64,000 nucleotides of DNA from Heliocidaris erythrogramma (GCA_025617745.1 CM046866.1:19289725-19353724); one strand, 5' to 3'. Shown: positions 20,527-30,522, counted from the first letter of the stretch. Program-made: numbers and translations. The notes: generated by a model not told the origin, from the sequence alone.

Positions 20527-21654
20527 AAGTATACAAAATAAAGTGAAGAAAGACGAGGAGACCTTGGTTGAACCTGAAGCACAGCTTGTTGAATTAATCC
20601 TAAGGCATGTAAGGCCCCTCAATTGATATGACAAAGTCAAAGAGGCAACCCCCCATCCCTATCGCCGTATATGATGGGGTGACCATATTTCGCGCACATT
20701 CAAATTTTTATTAGAAATGTGATATTCGATACTTGATTTCTCATATTCTACAATAATTTATTTATAAAGCTTTATACCAAACGGAAAGCAAAATTCTGGA
20801 CTAAAACTTGATTCAACAAGAACATTAATCGACAAAGAATTTCGGAAGTATCGCGATCTCAAAACCCAGTGTCGGATCGCAACACACTGAAAAAAAAAAA
20901 AAGGGCATAACAACCACGAGACCTAAGTTCGCGCACGTAAATTAACATCTAAGTTATCCAACGTAGCGGTCCAGCAAAGGGAAGATAATTGCATCATTTG
21001 TAAGACAAAATATCATACAATCATTTGGTATCACGTTTTACCTACAACTTTGATGACATCTTCTATCATTATCAAAATGAGGATTTTTGCGAATTTTGGA
21101 CCGTTGTCGGTAACTTCATATTTTTCGGAAACTGACGCAAAAAGTAGCAAAATTGCCGATATTTTGTCAATATCTTCATAATTTCTCACCCAACTTAAAG
21201 TAGGTATTCAAAGAAAATCACAAATATGGCAATTAATGTATCACTAGAAACTGGGAAGCTTACAGATGGCAATCGTATAAGTTTTATGTCAACTGCGTAT
21301 CTGATGATTATAAAAACAACACAAATAAAAGCTCTTCTCAGCATCTGGAATATCCGAGGATTCGCCAGAAATATAGCGATGTTTTGATGTCGTCACACTC
21401 GGGATCGATCCTGCTTAAGCAGACGACGTCCTATAATGAATGAACGTAATTGCAATGCAATTATTTATCAAATTATAAAGAGTTTGGTGTATTTAAACAT
21501 GACCTTATTTCACACCATTATAAAGGGAAAGTGAAACTGATTCTGATAGCTAAAACCGTTTGACTGTAAGTACACAGAAGGGTCAATGATCAATGAAACA
21601 AACCCCACTTTCAAATTGAAAAGCCCTCCGAATAATAGGATGGTATTCGTTCCC
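20527..21654 (-). other. RBM39 leader intron, unassigned part
   Basis: AT-rich sequence between the MITE and the inverted-repeat cluster. I found no coding frame, and the few CpG-containing stretches are not organised like a promoter. Confidence 0.4.
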
Positions 21655-21734
21655 TCTCAATATGTTGCGCACTAGTGAGGCCGCTCTACATGGTTACGCA
21701 CCGTAGATACGTACGCAGAATGTTACGCACACAA

Positions 21735-21884
21735 GCTATTCTACGAAGACCTGGAAGGGCCAAACTGACGACGTAAAAAAATAAAAAATATTACGTACGT
21801 ACGTACGTAGTAATTATTACGTACGTACGTAATATTTTTTATTTTTTTACGTCGTCAGTTTGGCCCTTCCAGGTCTTCGTAGGA
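21735..21884. repeat. ACGT-cored perfect hairpin, copy 1
   Basis: CTACGAAGACCTGGAAGGGC opens and its reverse complement GCCCTTCCAGGTCTTCGTAG closes a palindrome centred on repeated TACG/ACGT units near 21810. Equivalent hairpins lie at about 22652-22789 and 24168-24274, always at the same place beside the 179-nt block, so it is part of the ancestral unit or an early insertion into it. Confidence 0.85.
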
Positions 21885-22051
21885 GATCGACGAACCGATC
21901 GCGCCGGTACTACTACGAGCGCTGAGGGCTCCCTTCATCATAATCGTGAAAAATACAAACTGGATGCTGACGGGACAGTCTCGATAGCAGTTATCAACAA
22001 AAAGGACCCAAAATTTCAGGAAACCCTCTTCAAAGGTCACAAAACAACCTG
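21873..22051 (+). CDS. Exon-like open block, copy A (unidentified)
   Basis: A 179-nt block open in one frame, with CCTTCCAG in front and GTAAGT behind, encoding 59 residues plus TG. It contains EKYKLDADGTVSIAVINKKD and ends FQETLFKGHKTT. I do not recognise the family. Copies B (minus, 22483-22661) and C (minus, 23999-24177) have the same length, frame and donor; B and C read VIDKKD where A reads VINKKD. It is either a duplicated exon of an unknown gene or cargo of a mobile unit. No upstream or downstream partner exon was found. Confidence 0.35.
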
Positions 22052-22230
22052 GTAAGTTTTAATCATCTATTATTCAACATAAGTATTTGCATTTAAGTAA
22101 ACTGCAATATATGAGTTTCAATTAAATATACTATATATAGCCAAAAATGCAGTGATGCAGTTTAGGTATGGGATTAGACAGCTGAAAACCGTCTGTTTCG
22201 GAGGAGTCTTTAACATCTTACTTTTACCCA

Positions 22231-22404
22231 CTCATAGGTACACGCCATTGCCGACTGTGTAGTAACGCAGCCAACACACATCCCATACCTAAACTGCATC
22301 ACTGTGCATTTTTGGCACTCATAGGTACACGCCATTGCCGACTGTGTAGTAACGCAGCCAACACACATCCCATACCTAAACTGCATCACTGTGCATTTTT
22401 GGCT
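22231..22404 (+). repeat. 87-bp tandem duplication
   Basis: The segment starting CTCATAGGTACACGCCATTG and ending near TGTGCATTTTTGGCA occurs twice with a period of 87 bp (starts 22231 and 22318). Part of it (GGTACACGCCATTGCCGACT) also matches, in reverse, sequence at about 26205-26248. Confidence 0.8.
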
Positions 22405-22482
22405 ATATTTAATTGAAACTCATATATTGCAGTTTACTTAAATCCAAATACTTATGTTGAATAATAGATGATTAAAACTTAC

Positions 22483-22661
22483 CAGGTTGTTTTGTGACCT
22501 TTGAAGAGGGTTTCCTGAAATTTTGGGTCCTTTTTGTCGATAACTGCTATCGAGACTGTCCCGTCAGCATCCAGTTTGTATTTTTCACGATTATGATGAA
22601 GGGAGCCCTCAGCGCTCGTAGTAGTACCGGCGCGATCGGTTCGTCGATCTCCTACGAAGAC
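22483..22661 (-). CDS. Exon-like open block, copy B (unidentified)
   Basis: Reverse-oriented copy of 21873-22051, with acceptor-like CCTTTCAG and donor GTAAGT, 179 nt, same open frame with VIDKKD in place of VINKKD. Same strand as RBM39 and inside its first intron. Splicing it onto RBM39 exon 1 would give a stop directly after the junction (TGG TGA), so a coding fusion is excluded. Confidence 0.35.
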
Positions 22662-22894
22662 CTGAAAGGGCCAAACTGACGACGTACAAAAACAAAAAAT
22701 ATTACGTACATGTACGTAATAATTACTACGTACGTACGTAATATTTTTTATTTTTTTACGTCGTCAGTTTGGCCCTTCCAGGTCTTCGTAGAATAGCTTG
22801 TGTGCGTATAACATTCTGCGTACGTATCTACGGTGCGTAACCATGTAGAGCGGCCTCACTAGTGCGCAACATATTGAGAGCAGTCGTCATCCGT

Positions 22895-22936
22895 ATGGAG
22901 GTGTGGGTAACAAGTACCAAAAAGAGGGCTGTAAAT
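22895..22936 (+). CDS. Possible start exon MEVWVTS..., copy 1
   Basis: An ATG followed by 14 codons (MEVWVTSTKKRAVN) ends at a consensus GTAAGTTTTT donor. The same arrangement recurs at 24375-24416 with one residue changed (T to I). No downstream exon was identified, so coding status is uncertain. Confidence 0.25.
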
Positions 22937-23009
22937 GTAAGTTTTTATAACTTTCTACATTTTGTATCTTAACGAACTGATAACTTAAAATCTAAAGAAT
23001 GATACTTAA

Positions 23010-23776
23010 AGGGGAATGAAAGGTAACAAACATTAACCTACAATCATGTAGATAATTGTCAGCCTTTTACAAATATCTTGAAATTACTCATGTTTGATTA
23101 TTGAAGAAAGATAACAGTGTCTCAAAAAGTTGCAGTTTCCTTGTTAGACATTATCCCATGGGGGCTGCCATTTTCTTTACAAAGTAATGTCAGAGCAGTT
23201 ATATTTATGAGATACCCACTGACCTATACACTAGCTATAATAACACTCATGATCACCTGTGGAATGCATGACACTGGATTTTCCCATAATACATGTAAAG
23301 CATTTTTGTAGTCATGTACATTCAAATGAAGATACTATTTGTATCAAGATATTTGGTTCAGCTGTTTCTTTTGTTAAGCAGGATTTAACATGCACAAGTT
23401 GTTTGGTCAGACAAAGGTTTGTCAATTCTACAAAAAAGTGACAAAGACCTACAACTGCTCTTAGATATCACCTGTGCGAGACAATGGGGGTACCAAGATG
23501 GCTGCCATTTTGCATTGTGGCTTTAGTTGTACAATAGCTATTCAATATGCAACATCATATCCATTATATACAGGTAAATGGACATGTACTCATATGACAT
23601 CACAGTTTTTCAAAATGGCAGCCCCCATGGGATAATATCTGGCAAGGAATCTGCAAAATTTAGAGAGATTGTTCTCCTTATTAAGTAATCAAATAGGAGT
23701 ATTTTCAAGATATTTCGAATAGGCTACCAATTTTCCACTTGATTATCAGCTAATGTTCGTTGAGTTTCATTCTCCT
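23010..23776. mobile_element. TTAA-flanked foldback element, 767 bp
   Basis: Flanked by TTAA on both sides (23006-23009 and 23777-23780). The equivalent place in the third unit copy reads GATACTTAAGTATCAG at about 24481-24496, an intact empty site. Ends are AGGGGAATGAAAGG and, inverted, AAGGAGAATGAAACTC; imperfect similarity between the halves continues about 180 bp inward (ATTATCCCATGGGGGCTGCC on both). The TTAA duplication fits the piggyBac or Kolobok superfamilies. No transposase frame, so non-autonomous. Confidence 0.9.
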
Positions 23777-23998
23777 TTAAGTATCAGTTTGCCCACAAAA
23801 ACCTCCATTTCAAACAAAATTACATCTGTATCCCCAATACCCAGTATACACACATGTATATGATCCTAATGGTCAATATGACCATTGCTTGCTGATGTGC
23901 ATTTTTGGCTATATTTAATTGAAACTCATATATTGCAGTTTACTTAAATCCAAATACTTATGTTGAATAATAGATGATTAAAACTTACCAGGTTGTTT

Positions 23999-24177
23999 TG
24001 TGACCTTTGAAGAGGGTTTCCTGAAATTTTGGGTCCTTTTTGTCGATAACTGCTATCGAGACTGTCCCGTCAGCATCCAGTTTGTATTTTTCACGATTAT
24101 GATGAAGGGAGCCCTCAGCGCTCGTAGTAGTACCGGCGCGATCGGTTCGTCGATCTCCTACGAAGACCTGGAAGGGC
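23999..24177 (-). CDS. Exon-like open block, copy C (unidentified)
   Basis: Third copy of the 179-nt block (see 21873-22051), minus strand, open, with CTTCCAG acceptor-like and GTAAGT donor sequences intact. Confidence 0.35.
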
Positions 24178-24374
24178 CAAACTGACGACGTAAAAAAATT
24201 AAAAATATTACGTACGTACGTAATATTTTTTATTTTTTTACGTCGTCAGTTTGGCCCTTTCAGGTCTTCGTAGAATAGCTTGTGTGCGTAACATTCTGCG
24301 TACGTATCTACGGTGCGTAACCATGTAGAGCGGCCTCACTAGTGCGCAACATATTGAGAGCAGTCGTGATCCGT

Positions 24375-24416
24375 ATGGAGGTGTGGGTAACAAGTATCAA
24401 AAAGAGGGCTGTAAAT
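24375..24416 (+). CDS. Possible start exon MEVWVTS..., copy 2
   Basis: Copy of 22895-22936 encoding MEVWVTSIKKRAVN and followed by GTAAGTTTTT. Both copies sit at the same place in their units. Confidence 0.25.
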
Positions 24417-24843
24417 GTAAGTTTTTATAACTTTCTACATTTTGTATCTTAACGAACTGATAACTTAAAATCTAAAGAATGATACTTAAGTATCAGTTTG
24501 CCCACAAAATCCTCCATTTCAAACAAAATTACATCTGTATCCCCAATACCCAGTTTACACACATGTATATGATCCTAATGGTCAATATGACCATTGCTTG
24601 CTGATGTGCTTTTACCTTCTCCTCCTACACAGACGGCTACCCAACCTTCGCGGTAGATAAGGGGATCTTACAATACATGGCCTATGAGGAAATCCCCCCA
24701 AAAAGGGGGATCTGATTTTCCATCCCTATAAGCCATCCCCTTTCTCTAAAATTTCACATAGATGGTGCTAGGGTTCTCATATTTCAATACATCATAAAAA
24801 ACCCCTAAAAATATACAGATAATTAACAAAATTTCGGACTTAC

Positions 24844-24930
24844 TCTGGTTTGAACTCCCTTCGCACTGACTGACTGAGTATTCGCTGCGTTTTACTACAC
24901 AATCTCTATACGTACGCTTCCGACTAGGCC
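24844..24930 (-). other. RBM39: Probable RBM39 non-coding leader exon
   Basis: On the minus strand this stretch ends AACCAGA|GTAAGTCC, a consensus donor, about 30-120 bases from an ETS-like CCGGAAGT. It would splice to the orphan acceptor at 20022. The 5' end is a guess; only the donor (24843/24844) is visible. Confidence 0.4.
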
Positions 24931-24960
24931 TACTTCCGGGTCATGTGATTATAACCAAGA
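24915..24960. promoter_or_regulatory. Candidate bidirectional promoter core
   Basis: CTTCCGACTAGGCCTACTTC then CGGGTCATGTGATTAT combines an ETS-like site with an E-box-like TCATGTGA. It lies between the probable RBM39 leader exon (minus) and a coding-like first exon on the plus strand at 24961. TATA-less ETS promoters of this kind are typical of housekeeping head-to-head gene pairs. Confidence 0.4.
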
Positions 24961-25041
24961 ATGGCTGTCAGCGACTCGCTACTGACGTGCAACTTCCATG
25001 CTTCAAATGATCAGATTCGTGTACCAGACGAGGAATTTGGG
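24961..25041 (+). CDS. Candidate first coding exon, unidentified gene
   Basis: An ATG in a good context (AAGAATGG) opens 27 codons, MAVSDSLLTCNFHASNDQIR then VPDEEFG, ending at GTAAGA. I do not recognise the protein and could not find exon 2 in the transposon-rich 25-35 kb region. It might also be the leader exon of a gene further right. Confidence 0.45.
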
Positions 25042-25095
25042 GTAAGAAATTTATTCAAGCATATTATATTACCGTTGTTCTCATTCTGTGTTGTT

Positions 25096-26040
25096 TAGGG
25101 TGCGCGGCCCGGTATTCGGTCATATTCCAGAATTCGGTCACGCAGCTCTTTGAACAGCTGTGAAGAACTCATGAATAATTTTTGAGGCTCGAAACCTATA
25201 CATAACAGACACATGACAAGGTACCTCTAATGTTGAAAGCAATTCAGGTCGGACGCCCTGGAAAAGATCTCCAAATACCCTCGAAACTGGTCAGTGTTAC
25301 CCAAGTTTCCGCACTTCCGGGTTCCGTTAGCGCGTGAGTTAACACGCATAGCCATATGTAGACGCCTATGGTGAAATAACTATGTGTGCAGGTGCAATGA
25401 ATTTAGTATGTGTGTGAAGAGGAGCTTCCGGGTCTTCCATCTATCGCAGCGAATTTGCAAATGGCGATCTCAGCGATGAGCAAGAGAATATATACCTCAC
25501 CCCTGCCAGTGAGATGGCGCTCTTCCAGTATTCGGTCAGGCAACATTGAGTGCCTTGCGCCAACGCGCTTTGTGTGCAACTTGTCGCTTTGCGCTTCGCC
25601 GATGCGCTTTGCGCTTTGCTCACGCACTTTGCTCTTTTTAGAAATACATTTTGTGCATTATTTCTGACCCTAGAGCTTCGATTTGTGGATTTTAATGGAT
25701 AAAAATTCTCATACATTTAAGTATGAATATATAGAAGCCACAGAAAATGCCTAAAAATGCAGAAATGTGACAAAAATGGTTATATAACTCTCCCGAGATG
25801 CAGCGCACTATCGCGTGACCGAATTGTGGACGGCGCCGACCGAATACTGGGCAGAAAACTTCTCCTTCTTCTGTCGGCGATATTTTTTGGGGTAAGTTTC
25901 CATGTTTTAAATTATTTTGATAATTATTTAAAGGACAATTTGGCGGTTCTTTTGATGGTAGATTGTCAATTTAAAGAGATAGGTATTCATATTAGCGGCG
26001 ATTTCTTTTTAAGTGACCGAATACCGGCGCGCGCACCCTA
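25096..26040. mobile_element. DNA transposon, TAGGGTGCGCG ends, 945 bp
   Basis: The ends TAGGGTGCGCGGCCCGGTAT and, inverted, TAGGGTGCGCGCGCCGGTAT are followed inward by TCGGTCA on both sides. GTT precedes and follows, suggesting a 3-bp target duplication. Copies of CCGAATA/TATTCGG recur inside, and a degenerate CGCTTTG repeat lies near 25560-25625. The open frames inside are low-complexity, so it is non-autonomous. Confidence 0.8.
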
Positions 26041-26248
26041 GTTTAATAAAATAATGTATTTATTGGAAAATGAAAATTCGTCCTTAGTCCCTGGTACAGA
26101 GTGAGAGACCGAGTTCAGTCTATGTAAGGAGGTGTAGTGAAGCAAGACGTAGTCCAGTGGAACACCCGACGAACAGAGACTGAAGCTTTCGGTCTAGTAT
26201 GGGATGTGTTTTGGCTGCGTTACTACACAGTCGGCAATGGCGTGTACC

Positions 26249-27020
26249 TAACGTCCATGCGCATTGAGTCGCCACCCGACGGCCTTAAACTTCCTATACT
26301 GCTAAATTAAACTTTATTCTTGATTTAAATCTTGATTTAATATGAAAACATCAATGTATCCCCTAAAATATCTCAAAAGCATGATTCATGAAAATTCTCC
26401 ATTTTAAAGAGAATGACGTCACTATATACGTACTTCCGGGAAGGCGACACAATAGGTGGCTGCTGTTGAGTCGCGCCCATCGATCTCTACCTGTAGTTAC
26501 AAATCCAATACTGCGCGCATGCGCACACCACACAGGCACGTCATACACGTGTGCCAGATCTACGCAGACTCGCCACCTTCTTGTAGAGAGTTCTACGTTA
26601 AAGCGCCACCCCCTTCTATTTTTTTAGATCACACCACCCTCTCTTTTAAAATGGTACCAGCTTGATCAGTATATTTTAATCTTCATCTCGATAGCAAATT
26701 TAGTCAACTTCCGTCATCATATTGGGCTACAACTATTGTTGAGTAGGGAAGTCTCGTCTTTGTCGCCCGAGCTCCATCCACCGGCTATTGCAAGAGTGTG
26801 TGTGCTAGTTAAACTTTGATCGCGCCCAACTCTTATTCATGCGCCGGATCTTACAAGAGACTTCCAACGGCGGAAGAATATATTTTGACCTATTCAATGT
26901 AGCCACAACAAAGTCTGAAGCGATGCAGATAATTTTTAGAGGACGAGTTCGGACCATACATGTAAGTGACAGGTGAGTGGCGAGTTAACAACGGTGGCGA
27001 GTCAATGCGCATGGACGTTA
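26249..27020. mobile_element. Inverted-repeat insertion, TAACGTCCATGCGC ends
   Basis: TAACGTCCATGCGCATTGA at the left matches the reverse of TCAATGCGCATGGACGTTA at the right, continuing into GTCGCCACC. The flanks GTGTACC and TATGAGTG are contiguous in the related copies at 22.2-22.3 kb (GTGTACCTATGAGTG in reverse), which act as an empty site. The interior holds an NRF1-like GCGCATGCGCAC (about 26514) and an ETS-like ACTTCCGGGAAG (about 26431), so it may carry promoter activity. Confidence 0.65.
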
Positions 27021-27894
27021 GTATGAGTGACACCACCATACTACTACTACAATCAATGACAATGTGTTCGCTACTTTGATTTTTTGAAAACGAAAATTGT
27101 GAATATAATTATCGTTTACAGACTCATAGTAGTCATACTTACCTTACTATTATATCAGTGTATATCAATCAATTGACGCAAAACCCTAGGCGCCGATAAA
27201 ACGTTTATCAAACGAAATACACGTTTTGTACTAGGCCTACACTTCCGCCACACAGTTTTCCACAATTTTCCACAGCGCGAATCGGCAACATTATAAAGTA
27301 AAGATAGCGATTTGTAAAGTCACAGAGCTTAATTATCAATATTCACCAGTATATTATAATTTATATTTTTAAAAGAAACTATTAAAAACATAAAAATATA
27401 CAGTAACTTAAAAAATACTTAAAATTTATGCCTATTTTTTCTTTCTTGAAATAAATTTGCCTGTAGTAAAGAAACAGACTGGATCGAGCCAGAAAGTATG
27501 AAGGGCTATAAAAAGGATTGGGCATACGTTATACGCATGCGTAATGTATAATCACGTGAGGTACTTAGGTGGGCACACACCACAGAACCACAGGGGTAGG
27601 GAAAAAAAAAATTCTCGCCAAACTTAAAAAAAACGATCAGTAAAGGGGTTATGGGGTCCAGTTTACCTCCATAGTTCCCTGACAAGCAAAAAAAAAAAAA
27701 CCAAGAAAGATGGCGCCAAATAAAAAAAAAACACACAAAAAACTTTTTTTTTTTCACTCCGAAAATTATTGGGGGGGGGGGGGGGGCAACTGGGGGGCAA
27801 AGCTTCTGACTGGGGGGGGGGGGGGCAATGCCCCCCCCCCCCCTGGTGCCGCCACTGCACGAGAGTAATTCGGGCCCCCATAGAAACACGTGAT
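27021..27894. other. Low-complexity region with a transposon end
   Basis: AT-rich sequence followed by A-, G- and C-homopolymer tracts (about 27608-27845). It ends CCTGGTGCCGCCACTG at about 27857, resembling the CAGTGGCGG ends of the elements at 29925 and 32694 in reverse. The other end was not found, so it is probably truncated. Confidence 0.5.
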
Positions 27895-29252
27895 AAATTG
27901 AATTTGATTTTGATTTGATTTGATTTATTTGTCAAGTTCAAATATACACATACATAAAATAGAAAATTCATGAAAGCTTGACAGGATGACCCATGAAAGC
28001 TCGAGGGCTTATTTACAATGGGTTCCTACTGAACAGAGCATTACAAGACATTATGGAAATGTATACAGATGAAACATATTTACAGAAAAGTATAACAGCA
28101 ACAAAACTGAATGAAGAAGAAAAAAAAATAAACCCAATAAAACAATACATAAAAATAAGAACAAGGTATAGAAAAAAGAAAAAGAATATTGATCTGAAAA
28201 TCTTAGCCATATCACACAAATGTGTAAATCATGTCACTTGTTTCTATTCTCTTAGACTCAAGTGATAGGAAATCTTTTAGAACTCTCTTCAAATGTAAAA
28301 TGTTTCCTATTGCTTTAATGTGATTAGGGAGGGAATTCCAGTGTTTGATTGCATTATAATAGAAGCAGTTGCCAATACTGCCTACTCGTATATTGACTAT
28401 TTCTTGTTTCGTAATTATGTAAATCAATAACAAGATTAAAATTGTGGCCAATATAATGATTCGCCCTCGAGTGATATATTTTGTGCGCGTGATGTAGTAT
28501 GAGCTGTTTTGATCTTTGACTGACATCAAGTAGACCAACAGCAGATAACTCGGCTTAACTATAGAATACCCTACCACATAGACTTATGTGCATAAACGAC
28601 CAACATATAGGGTTAGGGTTAGGGTTGTGGTTAGGGTTATGTTTAAACTTAAAGTTAGGATTATGGTTAGAATTACGATTTACGGTAGCTAAAAACTTAA
28701 GTCTTTGGATTTAGCTTCATTAGAGAAGCGTTGGTCAACTAATGGACATGCATGTGGTCAACTTTTGTGGTGGGGTATTCTATAGTTGCTCCGATAACTC
28801 ATTATAGCCAACGTGCGTTCTTGGGCCTAAACAAAGAATAAATCTAACCATTTTATTTTGAATGATTTTTAATTTCTTTTGTTCCGACTTGCCTAAATTA
28901 GTATACCACGCGGCGTTAGCATAGTCGAATAAGCACTGAATGAGAGCAAAGCATAGTATACGTCTTGCATGCGAATTCATGCAATTTTGGTATCTATACA
29001 AAAATTTCCAACGGGAGTTAGCTTTTTTTACTATAGAATCTACTAAGGATGAAAATGAAACCTGGCTTGTTAAGTGGACGCCTAAATATTTTACAGATTT
29101 TTTACTCTGAATTATTTGATCTTTGTATGCTACTTTGAAACCATCAGATTTGTTAGCATTACCTTTGCTACAAAACAAAATGTTTTCTGTTTTACCCAAG
29201 TGTAAAGAGAGCTTGTTGTCTGTCATCCAATCTACACATATTGACAGCACAT
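27895..29252 (-). mobile_element. LINE 3' fragment (reverse transcriptase C-terminus)
   Basis: The minus strand encodes the C-terminal part of a non-LTR retrotransposon polymerase: DWMTDNKLSLHLGKTE, VKYLGVHLTS and DYANAAWYTNLGKSEQKKLK in 28780-29250, continuing after an insertion in another frame to YNAIKHWNSLPNHIKAI and ending near 28212. The 3' tail has repeated TGATT/AATCA units (27895-27925). Catalytic motifs are absent: it is 5'-truncated at about 29252. Probably of CR1-group type. It is an old, dead copy. Confidence 0.85.
28552..28792. mobile_element. 241-bp DNA element inside the LINE, 8-bp duplication
   Basis: Flanked by exact GATAACTC repeats (28544-28551 and 28793-28800). Ends are GGCTTAACTATAGAATACCC and, inverted, GGAGCAACTATAGAATACCC. 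The LINE sequence on the two sides joins at one copy of the duplicated 8 bp, confirming the boundaries. The interior has GGGTTAGGGTTAGGGTT, a telomere-like core. Confidence 0.88.
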
Positions 29253-29361
29253 AAAAGATTCATATTTAAACAATCTCTCTACAAAAAACATTTTAATTCA
29301 CAGAGTAGCTACAACACTGATGATACTACAAAATTAGGTACTTTATTTGGGCACTTAATAA

Positions 29362-29418
29362 TATTTGCTTACTGGTTTCCAATTGGAACCAGTAGGCAAC
29401 TGGACGTATCTGCTAACT
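29362..29418. repeat. CCAACTGG satellite, left remnant
   Basis: TACTGGTTTCCAATTGGAAC then CAGTAGGCAACTGG is the same degenerate satellite as at 30714-31135, separated from it by the transposon at 29419-30713. Confidence 0.65.
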
Positions 29419-29820
29419 CAGGCCCGTAGCCAGGGTTTCTAAAGGGGGCCGTTTTTTAATTAATCAATACGGACCTGCCGAAGGCAGGTCCTTGCTAGGG
29501 GGATCTGGGTGCATGCTCCCCCGGAAAATTTTAAAATCTATAGATGCTTTCTGCTGCAATTTAAGGACTCCCGAGGGGAAATTTAGGGGTTGTGAATAAT
29601 GATTTTGAACACACATTTTTGAAGTCGCAGAAACAAAATATTTATTAGAGTGTGTGTTACATTCACTTGTAACAGTTAGACTTGGTGTGATGCTCAACTG
29701 CGTTCTGCTTCAGCAGTACGGTAGTCTAGTGCATCGAGCCGTCACCATTAGACCCGGGCATTAGACCAACAGGTTAACGGTGTCAGGAAGCCTGGACTTT
29801 TGGACGGATTAGATACAACT

Positions 29821-30522
29821 CAGTGTTGCCAACTCTACGTATTTATACGTAGAATACGTATTTTGAGGGTCAACTACGTTCTACGTACTCATTAATCAAT
29901 AATGGTTACTTCTACGGCAGGGGCGGATCCAGGATTGAGTAAAAAAGGGGGCACAAAAATTAAAGTTTGTCAAAAGGTAGACCCGTATTTTTTTGGTCTC
30001 GCCACGGCTTCTCGAAAAGAAAGAAAATTTTTTTTTGTAGCCAAGCCTTCAAAATTCGCTTACTAGGGGCTATGGGGGTCCAGTTTCCCTCCGTAATTCC
30101 CTGACAAGCAAAAAAAAAAAGAAAAAAAAAGAGGTCTTCATTCTAAAGGGGGGGGGGGGGGGGCACCGTCGAGAAAATAGCGGATCGTCTATGGTCAAAA
30201 TGCATACTTCTCTTCCAAAAGGGGGGACGGGCCGGAAGTGCCCCCCCCCCCCCGCTCCCTGGATCCGCCAATGCTTCTACGTATTTCCAAGAGGTGTTAT
30301 TGTGTTGGCAATTTTTTCTTCAATAATGGCCCTATTAAAACGCACCAAATAGCATCAAAATTTCAAAATTTTCCTGGGGGAGGACCCCCAGAACCCCGTG
30401 ACGACAGGGGATCCCCCCTCTCGTGCTTTCCCCGCGCTTCAGCTCCGCCGCTCCGGAGCTATGGCCACCTCTTTTTAAAATCTACTTAAAACTGTTTTTT
30501 TTAATGTTGCCATGCAACACTG
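29821..30522. mobile_element. CAGTGTTGCC element, middle shell
   Basis: Ends CAGTGTTGCCAACTC and, inverted, CAGTGTTGCATGGCAAC, with CAACT on both flanks (29816-29820, 30523-30527). It is rich in TACGTA near the left end and is interrupted by the element at 29925-30271. Confidence 0.65.
29925..30271. mobile_element. hAT-like CAGTGGCGGATCC element, inner shell
   Basis: Ends CAGGGGCGGATCCAGG and, inverted, CATTGGCGGATCCAGG, flanked by CTTCTACG on both sides (8-bp duplication, about 29916-29923 and 30272-30279). Long A and G/C homopolymers fill the centre. The same family is seen at 32694-32858, and a fragment near 27857. Confidence 0.8.

Larger units (their letters stand above)
21655..22881. 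repeat. Large inverted repeat with about 515-bp arms
   Basis: The left arm (21655-22173) and right arm (22369-22881) are near-identical reverse complements separated by about 195 bp. Each arm holds an ACGT-cored hairpin and a 179-nt open exon-like block with a GTAAGT donor. The arms differ by small changes, for example an 11-bp TATATAGTATA-type difference near 22130 and one codon change in the open block. A further direct copy of the right arm lies at about 23899-24370. Found by reading; extent approximate. Confidence 0.85.
23899..24610 (+). repeat. Third copy of the inverted-repeat unit
   Basis: Direct copy of about 22394-23903 without the 767-bp TTAA insertion. It runs from GTGCATTTTTGGCTATATTT through the exon-like block, the hairpin, the GTGTGGGTAACAAGTA segment and AAGTATCAGTTTGCCCACAA, and ends CTTGCTGATGTGC, the same phrase that precedes it at about 23891-23903. 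This indicates tandem duplication of a roughly 0.7-kb unit. Confidence 0.85.

Noticed and set aside
22483-22661. Coding alternative first exon for RBM39
   Set aside because: Joining its GTAAGT donor to the acceptor at 20022 creates TGG TGA, an immediate stop, so it could only act as an untranslated or unrelated exon.
28610-28640. Telomere-like GGGTTA repeats as an internal telomere or chromosome end
   Set aside because: Too short, degenerate and located inside a transposable element with an 8-bp duplication; similar bits are dispersed.
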